Of a DNA stretch of 64,000 nucleotides, positions 1 through 11,380 are shown in pieces. The notes below the pieces were generated by a model. It did no database searches, was not told the origin of the DNA, and saw only the letters and a list, made by a program, of their open reading frames with translations. Position numbers and translations under genes: made by a program. Each line of letters begins with the position of its first letter. The stretch's first letter is position 1. The stretch comes from Haemophilus seminalis (lineage in GTDB: Bacteria; Pseudomonadota; Gammaproteobacteria; Enterobacterales; Pasteurellaceae). Location of the stretch: the NCBI RefSeq assembly GCF_006384255.1, contig NZ_VCED01000002.1, forward strand, positions 186,001 through 250,000, in the 5' to 3' direction.

Positions 1-1105
1 ATCTAAATGCTTTTAATGGTTTTTGCTCAAAAAGTGCAAAGATATTTTTGGCACAAGCTTTTGCCATTTGGTGTGCGGCTTGAGCTCTTGGCGGGACTAA
101 TTTACCGTTTGGTTGCATTAATGCTGCACAGTCGCCAATGGCGAAAATACTGTCATCCACCGTGGTTTGGAGAGTATCTTTTACAACTAATTGATTGATG
201 CGATTAAGCTCTAATCCATCGAATTGCTGTGTCACCGTTGAGGTGCGAACACCCGCCGCCCAAACAATCAGATCAGCTTTGATTTCTTCGCCATCTTTGG
301 TGATAAGCGTGTTTGGCTGGGCTTCCGTGATCATCGTATTTAATTTCACATTTGCCCCCATTTCTTGCAATTCATCTAATACTGCTGCAGATAAATCTTC
401 GGGTAATGCTGGCAGTAAGCGAGGTCCTGCTTCAACGAGTGTGACTTGTAAACATGAGTTATCAATCTTGCCATAGCCGTAAGAAGATAAATCTTCCGTA
501 GCATGATAAAGCTCAGCTGTTAATTCCACGCCGGTTGCGCCACCACCAACAATGGCGATATTTACTTTATTTTCATCCACTAATTTTTGTTTAAATTCTT
601 CTTCACCAATATCATCTAAAGCACGGTTTTCAGAGAATTTAAGGAATAATTCCAACATCTTTTGCTGAAAGCGCAACGCTTGATCTGAGCTGTCTAGGAA
701 AATACAGTTATCTGCTACACCTTTTGTGTTGAAATCATTTGATTTGCTACCGATCGCAATCACTAAGTAATCATAAGGAATTCGGCGAGCAATGACGAGC
801 ATATCGCCTTCTTGCCCATAAACAGGGGCGAGTTCAACATATTTTTGTTCACGATTAATACGAGTGATTGAACCCTGTTCAAAACTGAAATGGTGATTTT
901 TACCATGTGCGCGATAGCTAAGAGAATCCATGCCATCATCCATCACACCCGTAGCTATTTCATGTAATAATGGTTTCCACAAATGGGTCGTATTGCGATC
1001 CACAAGCGTCACTTTAGCCTGTTCTTTTCGACCTAATTTGTCGCCTAAAAATGTCGCTAATTCAATGCCGCCAGCCCCCCCGCCAACGATCACGACGTTT
1101 TTCAT
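1..1105 (-). CDS. ndh: NADH dehydrogenase type II (NDH-2), C-terminus cut by window edge
   Basis: Reading the minus strand from the ATG at 1103-1105 gives an open frame of about 368 codons running off the left edge. It starts MKNVVIVGGGAGGIELA, an FAD-binding GxGxxG fold at residues 8-13. A second dinucleotide motif (IAIVGGGATGVELT) lies near residues 180-190 for NADH, and an AIGDCA flavin motif lies near residue 320. NDH-2 enzymes are single-subunit, membrane-attached flavoproteins passing electrons from NADH to quinone without pumping protons. The E. coli enzyme is about 434 residues, so roughly the last 65 are missing here, including the membrane-anchoring tail. A ribosome site (AGGAGT) precedes the ATG. 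The frame is intact over the visible part. Confidence 0.93.
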   Translation of the reverse strand, partial: MKNVVIVGGGAGGIELATFLGDKLGRKEQAKVTLVDRNTTHLWKPLLHEIATGVMDDGMDSLSYRAHGKNHHFSFEQGSITRINREQKYVELAPVYGQEGDMLVIARRIPYDYLVIAIGSKSNDFNTKGVADNCIFLDSSDQALRFQQKMLELFLKFSENRALDDIGEEEFKQKLVDENKVNIAIVGGGATGVELTAELYHATEDLSSYGYGKIDNSCLQVTLVEAGPRLLPALPEDLSAAVLDELQEMGANVKLNTMITEAQPNTLITKDGEEIKADLIVWAAGVRTSTVTQQFDGLELNRINQLVVKDTLQTTVDDSIFAIGDCAALMQPNGKLVPPRAQAAHQMAKACAKNIFALFEQKPLKAFR

Positions 1106-1205
1106 AATGTACTCCTAAAAGCAAAATTGTTAAAAATGTTAAACTACTGTAATGATAGCATAACAAATAAACAAGAAGAAAAAATTTAATGGAAATGACC
1201 GCATT

Positions 1206-1829
1206 TCATTGATGGCAGCGATCGTAAAGCGGTTGTAATTGTTGGATGGTTTGGATGATAAATAAAATGGGATCAATTTGGCTTAGTTGATCTTTTTCAA
1301 TACTTTTCCCAATACACCAAAAATCTTCATCTGAACGCAAGAGAAGATCTTTTTCAGAAATGCCCTTCACTTGGCGGAAATCATCATATTCGCTTTCATC
1401 TTCTCGCCAAATATCAAAATCAGCAAATTGTTTGAAATCAAATTGATCAAGCCACTGATTATATTGTTGCACATTAATTTGTGAGCGATCTGCACGATAG
1501 CAATGCCAGTCCAAGCACACTCTTAATCGACGGCGATTTAAGAGCACGGAAAAAATGGCTGCAGAATTTTGGTTAAACTCGTATTTAAAATAAGCGAAAA
1601 AATGGGCGCGTACCTGCCAGCCATTAGTCCAGCTTTCAATATGTGGTTTCGCGAAAGGTGTGCCAAGCTGCTTTGCGACTTCTTGGATAATTGCTTTCCA
1701 GTTATCCCAGTGTAATTTGTAATCAGCTTTAATTGCCGGAATATCTTCCGGACAGAATTTTTTCATTTGGGCGAATTGATAGAAAGGAATATTGAACAGT
1801 TCGCAAGATTCAGCAGTGAGTGAGAGCAT
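1206..1829 (-). CDS. HI_0552 family protein of unknown function
   Basis: A 207-residue soluble protein with no signal peptide or membrane segment, rich in Trp, Tyr and Phe (for example DWHCYRADRS and EDFWCIGKS). It resembles the Pasteurellaceae/Gram-positive HI_0552 family; some databases label that family glucose-6-phosphate 1-dehydrogenase-like, but nothing in this sequence looks like a dehydrogenase (no GxGxxG motif). It follows apaH by 9 bases on the same strand and is probably the last gene of an rsmA-apaH-HI_0552 transcript. Family assignment is from recognition of the sequence and gene order; function is unknown. Confidence 0.8.
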   Translation of the reverse strand: MLSLTAESCELFNIPFYQFAQMKKFCPEDIPAIKADYKLHWDNWKAIIQEVAKQLGTPFAKPHIESWTNGWQVRAHFFAYFKYEFNQNSAAIFSVLLNRRRLRVCLDWHCYRADRSQINVQQYNQWLDQFDFKQFADFDIWREDESEYDDFRQVKGISEKDLLLRSDEDFWCIGKSIEKDQLSQIDPILFIIQTIQQLQPLYDRCHQ

Positions 1830-1838
1830 AGCGTTTCC

Positions 1839-2666
1839 TTAAAAATCACTGTAATTTTTGACCGCACTTTGCGTGAAGATCTGTCTGTCTTCCCAACGCA
1901 ATAGGGTCATCCGATTATTCCACACACATCCTGTATCCAAGGCATAAATACCTGGTGGAGTAGGCTCATCCACTAAACTTGCCCAATGCCCAAAGATAAT
2001 GGGAATTTGTTTATAAAGTGGGTTATCTAAATTAAACCAAGGCGTGAGTTCAGCTGGTGCATCTTTTAAAGGGGATTTACAGGCAAAATCAAAACGATGA
2101 TCTAAATAGCAAAAACGCATTCGAGTGAAAGCATTAATGATGTAACGATGACGCGCTAAGCCCTGCAAATCAGGCGACCAGCGATCAGGCTGTTCAGAAT
2201 ACATATTTTCAATGAGATAATGAAAATCACCGTGTTGCAAAATCTGTTCAACTTCAGCTGCACAAGATTTTGCGGTTTTCAAATCCCAATCAGGCGAAAT
2301 ACCTGCGTGTGCCATCAGGAAGTTTAATTCTTCATTGTGTACAAGTAATGGCTGATGACGTAACCAGTGAATCAGTTCATCAAAATCGGGTGCATTAAAA
2401 ATGGCATCAACACGATCACGCGGTTTTATTTTTTTAATACCCAGTGCGGTCGCAATTAAATGTAAATCGTGATTACCTAGTACGGTTTGTGCTGCATTAC
2501 CAAGTGATTTTACAAAACGAAGACATTCAAGTGATTTATCTCCACGCGCGACAAGATCTCCCACAAGATAAAGTTTATCTTGCGTAGGGTTGAAATCTAC
2601 ACGCTCTAATAAAAGCTGTAATTCATCATAACATCCTTGTAAATCACCGACGAAATAGGTTGCCAT
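1839..2666 (-). CDS. apaH: Diadenosine tetraphosphatase (Ap4A hydrolase, symmetrical)
   Basis: 275 residues, the usual ApaH length. It has the metallophosphatase signature in order: GDLQGC (residues 7-12), GDLVARGD (36-43) and GNHD (64-67), then the C-terminal ALDTGCVWN segment typical of ApaH. The enzyme splits Ap4A symmetrically into two ADP, and in enterobacteria it also removes Np4 caps from RNA. It lies 15 bases downstream of rsmA, as in E. coli, where ksgA and apaH share a transcript. In H. influenzae Rd the phase-variable lic2A gene lies between these two; it is absent here. Confidence 0.97.
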   Translation of the reverse strand: MATYFVGDLQGCYDELQLLLERVDFNPTQDKLYLVGDLVARGDKSLECLRFVKSLGNAAQTVLGNHDLHLIATALGIKKIKPRDRVDAIFNAPDFDELIHWLRHQPLLVHNEELNFLMAHAGISPDWDLKTAKSCAAEVEQILQHGDFHYLIENMYSEQPDRWSPDLQGLARHRYIINAFTRMRFCYLDHRFDFACKSPLKDAPAELTPWFNLDNPLYKQIPIIFGHWASLVDEPTPPGIYALDTGCVWNNRMTLLRWEDRQIFTQSAVKNYSDF

Positions 2667-2681
2667 TTTTGATCACTCTTT

Positions 2682-3545
2682 TTACTCTTCTGAATCTAAG
2701 ATTTCATCTTTATTGATATCGGCTGGTGGATTATCTGCAAGCCAGTTTGCTAAACGCGCATAATCTGCAATATCCAAATTTTCTGCACGTGCATTTAAAT
2801 CAATACCAAGTGCGGTCAGATTTTCAGGTGAAAATAATGTTGAGAGTGCATTACGCAGCGTTTTACGGCGTTGATTGAACGCTTGGGAGCAAACACGGTT
2901 CAACCAATATAAATCTTTTACAGGGTGCGGCAATTCCTTATGCGGAATTAAACGTACAACGGCTGAATCCACTTTCGGTGCTGGTTTAAATGCAGAAGGT
3001 GGCACTTCAAGTACAGGCATCACTTGGCAGAAGTATTGCGCCATAATGGTTAAGCGACCATAAGCTTTGCTATTTGGCCCTGCACATAAGCGTTTTACCA
3101 CTTCTTTTTGTAACATGAAGTGCATATCTTGAATCACGTCATGATACTTAAATAAGTGGAACATTAATGGTGTAGAAATGTTGTAAGGCAAGTTACCAAA
3201 CACACGTAATTTCTGACCTTTTTCTGCTAAATTCTCTTTTGTATAAAGCTTACCAAAATCAAATTGCATCGCATCCGTTTCAATAACGGTTAGCTTTTGA
3301 TGTAAAAATGGATGATGACGTAAACGTTCTGCTAAGTCTCGGTCCAGCTCTACCACTGTCAGATGATCGACAAGTTCACCAACAGGCTCTGTTAATGCGC
3401 CAAGTCCCGGACCAATTTCCACTAAGAATTGATTAGGTTGCGGGTAAATCGCCGCCACGATACCTTGAATTACAGAAGTATCATGTAAAAAGTTTTGACC
3501 GAAGCGTTTACGGGCTGTATGGCCTAAGTGTTTTTTTGAATTCAT
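2682..3545 (-). CDS. rsmA: 16S rRNA dimethyladenosine transferase
   Basis: 287 residues. GQNFL (16-20) and the SAM-binding loop [10 protein letters not shown] (43-52) are followed by the catalytic NLPY motif (118-121), all diagnostic of KsgA/RsmA. It dimethylates two adjacent adenines in the 3' terminal hairpin of 16S rRNA late in 30S assembly. The tail ([10 protein letters not shown]) is acidic. It is divergent from infA, with a 205-base intergenic region that carries the infA promoter, and heads the minus-strand operon with apaH. Confidence 0.98.
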   Translation of the reverse strand: MNSKKHLGHTARKRFGQNFLHDTSVIQGIVAAIYPQPNQFLVEIGPGLGALTEPVGELVDHLTVVELDRDLAERLRHHPFLHQKLTVIETDAMQFDFGKLYTKENLAEKGQKLRVFGNLPYNISTPLMFHLFKYHDVIQDMHFMLQKEVVKRLCAGPNSKAYGRLTIMAQYFCQVMPVLEVPPSAFKPAPKVDSAVVRLIPHKELPHPVKDLYWLNRVCSQAFNQRRKTLRNALSTLFSPENLTALGIDLNARAENLDIADYARLANWLADNPPADINKDEILDSEE

Positions 3546-3627
3546 ATTCTATCTTCTTTTATAAAAGTGCGGTTATTATAGGGCTTGTTTTAGCTTTGTA
3601 AATCATTGTTAACTTATGCCAAATTGA

Positions 3628-3969
<342 letters not shown>

Positions 3970-3988
3970 TCACAGAAGATTTGAGATA

Positions 3989-4020
3989 GGCCGATATTGT
4001 TACAATATTGGCCTTCTTTT
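3989..4020 (+). terminator. Rho-independent terminator of infA
   Basis: Inverted repeat GGCCgATATTG...CAATATtGGCC followed by TTCTTTT, 20 bases after the infA stop codon. Confidence 0.85.
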
Positions 4021-4044
4021 TTGGTCAAAAAGAACTCAAACTGG

Positions 4045-4072
4045 TTGCGGAACGTAAAAAAATCGGTATAAT
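4045..4072 (+). promoter_or_regulatory. Promoter of the rpsF-priB-rpsR-rplI operon
   Basis: TTGCGG (4045-4050), a 16-base spacer and a perfect TATAAT (4067-4072), 95 bases ahead of the rpsF start. Confidence 0.75.
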
Positions 4073-4104
4073 CCGCAACCCTTAGCCACATTGAATTTTT
4101 CGTT

Positions 4105-4167
4105 CCTTGCCTTTGCAGATTGGTGGCTGATCTACGTCAAAGGCTGATTAACCCGTAAGGAGCAGTA
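4105..4167 (+). promoter_or_regulatory. Candidate S6:S18-binding leader of rpsF
   Basis: The untranslated leader contains a perfect 7-base stem, GCCTTTG (4109-4115) with CAAAGGC (4138-4144), followed by AACCCGTAAGGAG. A stem with a nearby CCG just before the rpsF ribosome site is what I recall of the proteobacterial S6:S18 autoregulatory motif, in which the S6:S18 complex represses its own operon. The stem is seen; the function is inferred from position and resemblance. Confidence 0.55.
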
Positions 4168-4545
4168 ATGCGTCACTACGAAATCGTGTTTATGGTTCAT
4201 CCGGACCAAAGCGAGCAAGTACCAGGTATGATCGAACGTTACACCGGTTCTGTAAAAGAAGCTGGTGGTCAAGTTCATCGCCTAGAAGATTGGGGTCGTC
4301 GCCAATTAGCGTACCCAATCAATAAATTACACAAAGCACACTATGTGCTTATGAATGTAGAAGCGCCTCAACAAGTCATCGACGAGCTAGAAACGACTTT
4401 CCGTTATAACGATGCTGTATTACGCAGTCTTGTTATCCATACTAAGCACGCCGTAACAGAAGCGTCCCCAATGAAAGCGGCTAAAGAAGAACGTAAACCT
4501 TTAGCTGAAGTTGAAAACAACGATTTTGAGGATGCTGAAGAGTAA
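4168..4545 (+). CDS. rpsF: 30S ribosomal protein S6
   Basis: 125 residues beginning [18 protein letters not shown], with the conserved RRQLAYPI and KAHYVL blocks and an acidic tail ([10 protein letters not shown]) typical of gamma-proteobacterial S6. S6 binds S18 and the central domain of 16S rRNA. First gene of the four-gene operon; a clear AAGGAG ribosome site lies 6-7 bases upstream. Its last 14 bases overlap priB, so translation of the two is probably coupled. Confidence 0.98.
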   Translation: MRHYEIVFMVHPDQSEQVPGMIERYTGSVKEAGGQVHRLEDWGRRQLAYPINKLHKAHYVLMNVEAPQQVIDELETTFRYNDAVLRSLVIHTKHAVTEASPMKAAKEERKPLAEVENNDFEDAEE

Positions 4546-4858
4546 TTTGAAAATTGATAATCGTTTTTCGGTTATGGGAGTCGTTTCTCAGTTACCAAAG
4601 CGATTAAAGAGCCCTAGTGGAATTGAGCATTGCAAGTTTTTGTTAGAACATCGTTCTGATCAGATTGAAAGTGGTTTCACTCGTCAAGCTTGGTTAAAGA
4701 TGCCAGTTCAAATTAGTGGTAATCAATTGATAGAAAAAACTCAAAGCATTACGGTCGGTAGTAAAATTTTGGTGGTGGGATTTATTACATCACATAAAAC
4801 CCAAAGTGGGTTATGCCAATTAGTTTTACATGCCGAGCAAATCGAATTTATAGATTAG
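4532..4858 (+). CDS. priB: Primosomal replication protein N (PriB)
   Basis: 108 residues from the ATG at 4532 ([16 protein letters not shown]). The frame could be extended to a TTG at 4511, but the ATG preceded by TTTTGAGG matches the family length. PriB is a dimeric OB-fold single-strand DNA-binding protein that works with PriA and DnaT to restart stalled replication forks. Its position between rpsF and rpsR is the standard gamma-proteobacterial arrangement and is the best support for the call, since PriB sequences are poorly conserved. Confidence 0.93.
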   Translation: MLKSNLKIDNRFSVMGVVSQLPKRLKSPSGIEHCKFLLEHRSDQIESGFTRQAWLKMPVQISGNQLIEKTQSITVGSKILVVGFITSHKTQSGLCQLVLHAEQIEFID

Positions 4859-5098
<240 letters not shown>

Positions 5099-5114
5099 TT
5101 AAGGAGACACGGTA

Positions 5115-5564
5115 ATGCAAGTAATTCTTTTAGATAAAATTGTTCACTTAGGTCAAGTGGGTGATCAAGTAAATGTTAAATCAGGTTTTGCACGTAACTT
5201 CTTAATCCCTCAAGGTAAAGCAGTTATGGCAACTAAAGCTAACATTGAACACTTTGAAGCACGTCGTGCAGAATTAGAAGCAGCAGCAGCGGCAAATCTT
5301 GCGGCAGCTCAAGCTCGTGCAGCAGAAGTTACTGCATTAGGTTCTGTGACTATCGCATCTAAAGCAGGTGATGAAGGTCGTTTATTCGGCGCAATCACTA
5401 CTCGTGATGTGGCAGAAGCAGTAACTGCAGCAGGCGTTAAAATTGCGAAAAGTGAAGTTCGTTTACCAAACGGTCCAATCCGTACTCTTGGTGACCACGA
5501 TGTTCGTTTCCAACTTCACGGTGAAGTATTTGCAACATTAGATGTAATCGTTGTTGCAGAATAA
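5115..5564 (+). CDS. rplI: 50S ribosomal protein L9
   Basis: 149 residues, the standard L9 length. The N-terminal domain [19 protein letters not shown] with the [12 protein letters not shown] block binds 23S rRNA; it is followed by a long Ala/Glu-rich connecting helix (about residues 45-75) and a C-terminal domain. The helix is encoded by a short run of GCA codons near 5280-5310, which could slip but is in frame here. Last gene of the operon, 16 bases after rpsR, closed by a strong terminator. Confidence 0.98.
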   Translation: MQVILLDKIVHLGQVGDQVNVKSGFARNFLIPQGKAVMATKANIEHFEARRAELEAAAAANLAAAQARAAEVTALGSVTIASKAGDEGRLFGAITTRDVAEAVTAAGVKIAKSEVRLPNGPIRTLGDHDVRFQLHGEVFATLDVIVVAE

Positions 5565-5584
5565 TTTGTCTGATAGGCAAAATA

Positions 5585-5610
5585 AAACCCGGTCTTAGAT
5601 CGGGTTTTTT
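5585..5610 (+). terminator. Rho-independent terminator after rplI
   Basis: ACCCGGTC-tta-GATCGGGT stem (8 pairs including one G-U) followed by six T residues, 20 bases after the rplI stop. Confidence 0.9.
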
Positions 5611-6100
5611 ATTATAACCATAAGACTGAATATAAAAATCATACGCTATGTGTATGGAGACAAATAGCTTAAGCGATGAAAAGAAAAATCCTCGCTATAT
5701 AATGAACAGGCTGACAACCAAAATTCAATATATAAGGATTATCATGCTAAGTAAAACTAGTGAAGATTCAAGTCTATTACACACAAAATAAAGCGGTAAG
5801 TATCACATTGTATTTATCCTGCAGTACCCCTCAGTACAGAAGAAAAGTAATTTATAGAAAGTTAAGAGCAAATATTGAGACAATTATATAGCTATAAAAT
5901 GTCGAGATAATAGAAGCTCATGCAATGTTAGACTATATTTATGCACTCTTAAAAATCTCCTCTATGAAATATCAGTGCTAGGTTTTATGGGACATGGGGC
6001 CTAAAGACCGTACTTTTTACGTGAAGATTGTTATTTGAATATTGACGAGAAAACCGAAGCTCGTAGAATCAATCATATTGGTAAATAAAGTGATCAGTTT
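5611..6100 (+). other. Gene-free, apparently decayed interval
   Basis: 490 bases with no open frame above about 60 codons on either strand. Stops are scattered in every frame. One short coding-like stretch exists at about 6003-6087 (plus), reading YFLREDCYLNIDEKTEARR and ending in a TAA. An in-frame TAA occurs just upstream, after GHGA. I do not recognise the family, and no terminal inverted repeats or intact transposase were seen. It lies where the ribosomal operon meets the tsaC/aroE block, two blocks that are apart in H. influenzae Rd as I recall it. Confidence 0.5.
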
Positions 6101-6649
6101 ATGGTAGAAACACTTTTTCAACGCATAAAGCATGAGGAGCTTTGCCCTCAATGTGGTGCGCCTTTGCAAATTAAACAAGGCAAAAAAGGGCTCTTTTTAG
6201 GTTGCTCTACTTATCCTGAATGTGATTATTTGCGTCCTTTACAACGAGCGGAACATAAAGTATTAAAAACACTTGATGAAATTTGTCCGAAGTGCGGTAA
6301 TTTATTGCAGTTGAAACAAGGCAGTTTTGGGATGTTTATTGGTTGTAGTCATTATCCTGAATGCGATTTTGTGGTGCGGGAAGAATCTGAATCTGAGGAA
6401 AAAATTACTTGTCCTGAATGTAAAACTGGGCATTTGATTTCTCGTCGGGGTCGCCAAGGAAAAATTTTTTACGGCTGTGATAATTTCCCTAAATGTAAAT
6501 TTTCTTTGCCTGCCAAGCCTGATACCGTGCCTTGTCCAACATGCCATTTCCCACTTTCCTTGTTAAAAAGCGACAATGTAGAGAAAAATGGGGAGAAACA
6601 AGTCTTCCAGTGTGCAAATAAAACTTGCCGTCATATTTTTGAGCAATAA
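6101..6649 (+). CDS. Topoisomerase-type zinc-finger protein (YrdD-like)
   Basis: 182 residues made of four consecutive C4 zinc ribbons: CPQCG...GCSTYPEC (about 15-40), CPKCG...GCSHYPEC (63-88), CPEC...GCDNFPKC (100-126) and CPTC...CANKTC (135-175). These repeats match the C-terminal DNA-binding domain of topoisomerase I (zf-C4_Topoisom) without the catalytic part. In E. coli and H. influenzae such a free-standing gene lies next to tsaC and aroE, as here (15 bases before tsaC). The molecular role is not established; DNA or RNA binding is inferred from the zinc ribbons. Confidence 0.85.
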   Translation: MVETLFQRIKHEELCPQCGAPLQIKQGKKGLFLGCSTYPECDYLRPLQRAEHKVLKTLDEICPKCGNLLQLKQGSFGMFIGCSHYPECDFVVREESESEEKITCPECKTGHLISRRGRQGKIFYGCDNFPKCKFSLPAKPDTVPCPTCHFPLSLLKSDNVEKNGEKQVFQCANKTCRHIFEQ

Positions 6650-6664
6650 AAGTAAAAGAGTGAA

Positions 6665-7216
6665 ATGAATAGAGAACAAATCGCCGAGGCCCTTCGACAA
6701 GATCAAGTGGTTGCTTATCCCACTGAAGCTGTATTTGGCTTGGGCTGTAATCCGCAAAGTGAAAGTGCGGTAAAAAAATTACTTGATTTAAAGCAACGTC
6801 CAGTGGAAAAAGGGTTGATTTTAGTGGCACCTAGCTTGGATTTTTTCCGTCCTTTTGTTGATTTTGAGCAGATTAATGATGAGCAGCTTTCTCACCTACA
6901 AGGTAAATATGAACGTCCAACAACTTGGATTGTGCCCGCAAAATCAACAACCCCGCATTTTCTTACTGGTAAATTTGATAGCATCGCGGTACGTTTGTGC
7001 GATCACCCGTCTGTGAAAGCCTTGTGTGAAATCACGGGATTTGCATTAACTTCGACTAGCGCAAATCTGACTGGTGAGCCACCTTGCCGCACCGCCGATG
7101 AAGTGCGGTTACAATTCGGTGCAGATTTTCCAGTATTAGATGAAACAGTGGGCGGGGCACTCAATCCATCCGAAATTCGAGATTTGCACACAAATCAACT
7201 TTTTAGACAGGGATAA
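6665..7216 (+). CDS. tsaC: Threonylcarbamoyl-AMP synthase
   Basis: 183 residues of the YrdC/Sua5 fold: [15 protein letters not shown] near the N-terminus, [10 protein letters not shown], and the [12 protein letters not shown] block near residue 125. TsaC makes L-threonylcarbamoyladenylate from Thr, bicarbonate and ATP for the t6A37 modification of ANN-decoding tRNAs, working with TsaB, TsaD and TsaE. It is the short TsaC type without the Sua5 C-terminal domain. Followed after 3 bases by aroE, as in E. coli. Confidence 0.96.
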   Translation: MNREQIAEALRQDQVVAYPTEAVFGLGCNPQSESAVKKLLDLKQRPVEKGLILVAPSLDFFRPFVDFEQINDEQLSHLQGKYERPTTWIVPAKSTTPHFLTGKFDSIAVRLCDHPSVKALCEITGFALTSTSANLTGEPPCRTADEVRLQFGADFPVLDETVGGALNPSEIRDLHTNQLFRQG

Positions 7217-8588
<1,372 letters not shown>

Positions 8589-8592
<4 letters not shown>

Positions 8593-9353
8593 TGTTTATG
8601 CTGATCGCGCTCCCATAAATCGGCGTATTTTACAAAGGTTGAATGCGCCGATAACACCGCTAATAAAAATCCTTGTTTGCCATCTAAAAAACCCGCTTTT
8701 AACAAATACATCTTCACAAAACAACCTAGCGCGTGGGTGATTCCTTGCCAAAGTGTTGCTTTTTTTCCTTTAGCTTGGCGTTGATCTGCCCACGCTTTTG
8801 CATAACCCGCTGATTTCACTAGATAATGATGGATGCTTTTATAAGTGAAATGTTCTAAATCACCGGTTAATTTTTCTACTTTTGTCCCAGCTGGAAATTC
8901 CACTTTTTCATGCACAAGTGAATCGTTATATTGCGCATAATTTGTGCGATAGAGGCGAACCACATAATCTGGATACCAGCCTGAATGGCGAATTTCACGC
9001 CCAAAAACTTCACTAACTCGTGGAATTTCATAAACGGTATTTTCTCGATCATTTTTAACTGCACTTAAGATAGCCAGTTGTAGCTTGGGCGTAACGCGTT
9101 CATCTGCATCTAGCCAAAGTACATAATCATTGGTTACATATTGTTGAGCTAATTGGCGTTGTTTACCAAAGCCCAGCCAGTCGCTATTTTCATAGAATTT
9201 CGCCCCATAACTGAGCGCAATTTCTTTAGTGTTATCTGTGCTGCCAGAATCAAGAATGATAATTTCATCCACCCAATCTTTTACGGTATCTAAGCAATTG
9301 GCGAGGTCTTGTGCTTCATTTTTTACAATCATCGCAACGCTAATTGTAGGCAT
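8589..9353 (-). CDS. lgtF: Family 2 glycosyltransferase, lipooligosaccharide core glucosyltransferase
   Basis: 254 residues with a GT-A fold: [15 protein letters not shown] at the N-terminus, [10 protein letters not shown] (sugar nucleotide binding) and the metal-binding LDADERV near residue 83. This is the WaaE/KdtX type. In H. influenzae the corresponding gene, divergent from waaA, is lgtF, whose product adds glucose to heptose I of the lipooligosaccharide inner core. It acts on the cytoplasmic face of the inner membrane. Start ATG at 9351-9353; the upstream region is shared with divergent waaA. The enzyme class is sure; the acceptor is inferred from synteny. Confidence 0.85.
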
Positions 9354-9415
9354 ATTTTCAATCCTTTTTTTGCTATACTAGCCGAAATTTCTTCAAGTAT
9401 AACCGAATTTCATTT

Positions 9416-10699
9416 ATGTGGCGTTTTTTTTATACGAGCTTGATGTATCTGATCCAACCGTTAGTGCTGCTCTTTATGTGGCTACGCGGATTTAAGGCAC
9501 CGAATTACCGAAAAAGGCTTGGTGAGCGTTATGGTTTTTATGTCTCACTGACACCGCCCAAGGCTGATGGTATCGTTATTCATGCGGCATCAGTGGGCGA
9601 GGTTATTGCTGCTACACCACTCGTGCAAAAACTCCAAAAAAATTACCCGCACTTACCTATTACTTTCACTACGGTCACCCCTACGGGTTCTGATCGTGTC
9701 AAAGCGGCTTTTGGTGATAGCGTTTTCCATTGTTATTTGCCTTATGACATACCTTGCGCCATTAATCGTTTTATTGACTTTGTTCAGCCAAAACTTTGTA
9801 TTGTTATTGAAACAGAACTTTGGCCAAATTTAATCCAACAATTTTCTCGCCGTGGCATCCCTTTTGTGGTGGCAAATGCACGCTTATCTGCTCGTTCAGC
9901 GCGCCGTTATGGAAAAATTAAACCGCGTTTGCAAAATATGTTTTCACAAATTGATTTAATTGCACCTCAAGACAAAATTAGCAGTAATCGTTATTTGGAT
10001 TTAGGTTATCGCAAAGATAAATTGAAGGTGACGGGCAATATTAAATATGATCTCTCCATCACTGATGAGTTACGTGAAAAAATTGATGCTTTACGAAGAC
10101 TTTGGGTAAAAAATCGTCTGATTTGGATTGCCGCGAGTACCCATGAAGGCGAAGAGCAAATTATCTTACAAGCACATCGCCAATTATTGGAAAAGTACCC
10201 AAATTTATTATTATTGCTCGTTCCGCGCCATCCAGAGCGTTTTAATGTCGTGGCTGATTTACTCAAAAAGGAAAAATTCCAATTTATTTGCCGTTCTACA
10301 AATGAGTTGCCAAATGAGAATACACAAGTGATTTTGGGTGACAGTATGGGCGAATTGATGTTGATGTATGGCGTTTCTGATATTGCTTTTGTGGGTGGAA
10401 GCCTTGTGAAACATGGTGGACATAATCCACTGGAACCTCTTGCATTCAAAATGCCAGTGATTACCGGCAAGCATACTTTCAATTTCCCTGAGATATTCCG
10501 AATGCTGGTGGAAGTACAAGGTGTGTTGGAAGTTAATTCAACAGCAGATGCTTTAGAACGTGCGGTAGAAGCCTTATTAAATTCAAAAGAAGCGAGCGAA
10601 CGTTTAGGTAATGCTGGCTATGAGGTGCTGATGGAAAACCGTGGCGCATTACAACGTTTGTTAGATTTATTAAAACCTTATTTGGAGCGCAATGTATGA
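9416..10699 (+). CDS. waaA: 3-deoxy-D-manno-octulosonic acid (Kdo) transferase
   Basis: 427 residues of GT-B type (family 30). An N-terminal membrane anchor (about 5-22) is followed by the acceptor-site motif HAASVGEV with the catalytic Glu, then ETELWPN and a C-terminal CMP-Kdo-binding domain ([15 protein letters not shown]). It transfers Kdo from CMP-Kdo to lipid IVA; Haemophilus enzymes add a single Kdo that is then phosphorylated, a family fact not visible here. It overlaps coaD by 4 bases (ATGA) and is divergent from lgtF. Confidence 0.97.
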   Translation: MWRFFYTSLMYLIQPLVLLFMWLRGFKAPNYRKRLGERYGFYVSLTPPKADGIVIHAASVGEVIAATPLVQKLQKNYPHLPITFTTVTPTGSDRVKAAFGDSVFHCYLPYDIPCAINRFIDFVQPKLCIVIETELWPNLIQQFSRRGIPFVVANARLSARSARRYGKIKPRLQNMFSQIDLIAPQDKISSNRYLDLGYRKDKLKVTGNIKYDLSITDELREKIDALRRLWVKNRLIWIAASTHEGEEQIILQAHRQLLEKYPNLLLLLVPRHPERFNVVADLLKKEKFQFICRSTNELPNENTQVILGDSMGELMLMYGVSDIAFVGGSLVKHGGHNPLEPLAFKMPVITGKHTFNFPEIFRMLVEVQGVLEVNSTADALERAVEALLNSKEASERLGNAGYEVLMENRGALQRLLDLLKPYLERNV

Positions 10700-11166
10700 C
10701 GAGCGTGATTTATCCCGGTACATTTGATCCGATTACGAACGGTCATTTAGACATTATTGAAAGAAGTGCGGTGATTTTTCCTCGTGTTTTAGTGGCGGTG
10801 GCGAATAGCCCAAGTAAAAAGCCGCTATTTTCGTTGGATGAACGTGTAGAACTTGTGCGTCAATCTGTTGCACATTTATCCAATGTGGAGGTTTTTGGCT
10901 TCTCTGATTTATTGGCCAATGTGATTAAACAGCACAATATTTCTGCCATTATTCGCGGCGTACGCACAACAACAGATTTTGAATATGAACTTCAATTGGC
11001 AGCCCTTAATCGTTTACTCACAAAAGGCGTAGATAGTTTGTTTTTTCCACCAGCAGAAAAATGGGCGTTTGTTTCTTCCACCATTGTGCGTGAAATTTAT
11101 TTGCATGGCGGAGATGTCGCTGAGCTGGTTCCTGTGCCTGTGTTTAATGCGTTAAAAGCACGATGA
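10696..11166 (+). CDS. coaD: Phosphopantetheine adenylyltransferase
   Basis: 156 residues. [12 protein letters not shown] contains the TxGH nucleotidyltransferase motif (14-17), and VSSTIVREI matches the conserved C-terminal ISSTxVR motif. It catalyses the penultimate step of coenzyme A synthesis (4'-phosphopantetheine plus ATP to dephospho-CoA). Formerly kdtB because of its linkage to kdtA/waaA, as here. It overlaps its neighbours on both sides by 4 bases, suggesting translational coupling. Confidence 0.98.
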   Translation: MTSVIYPGTFDPITNGHLDIIERSAVIFPRVLVAVANSPSKKPLFSLDERVELVRQSVAHLSNVEVFGFSDLLANVIKQHNISAIIRGVRTTTDFEYELQLAALNRLLTKGVDSLFFPPAEKWAFVSSTIVREIYLHGGDVAELVPVPVFNALKAR

Positions 11167-11375
11167 TAAAAATCTTTGTTTTTTTAACCACACTTATCGC
11201 TTTATCTGGTTGTGGTTCCGTGGTTAAACTTATCGATCCAACAGAAAAATATACCGCCTATGCAGGGGCTGCTTATGATCTTGAAATGGCCCAACAATGG
11301 GGATTACCAATCTTAGATTTGCCCCTCTCATTTTTATTAGACACCGTATTACTGCCCTATGCGTGGGCTCAATAA
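11163..11375 (+). CDS. Small predicted lipoprotein (YceK/YidQ, DUF1375-like)
   Basis: 70 residues: a hydrophobic signal ([13 protein letters not shown]) ending in the lipobox LSGC at residues 14-17, so the mature lipoprotein would have about 54 residues. [24 protein letters not shown] and [14 protein letters not shown] resemble the YceK/YidQ family of small outer-membrane lipoproteins of unknown function. It overlaps coaD by 4 bases and ends 5 bases before rep. Confidence 0.8.
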   Translation: MIKIFVFLTTLIALSGCGSVVKLIDPTEKYTAYAGAAYDLEMAQQWGLPILDLPLSFLLDTVLLPYAWAQ

Positions 11376-11380
11376 TTCTT

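Noticed and set aside
195-1118. Plus-strand open frames at 195-476 and 930-1118
   Set aside because: They are antisense shadows of ndh, which reads as one continuous well-matched frame on the minus strand.
5275-5320. GCA/GCG codon run in rplI as a phase-variable repeat
   Set aside because: It encodes the normal Ala-rich connecting helix of L9, and the units are triplets that keep the frame.
5611-6100. Insertion-sequence remnant in the gap after rplI
   Set aside because: I looked for terminal inverted repeats and transposase motifs and found none; only a short unrecognised coding-like piece remains.
11297-11380. 28-residue N-terminal extension of Rep
   Set aside because: It overlaps the lipoprotein gene and is unlike Rep; the ATG at 11381 gives the usual 670 residues.
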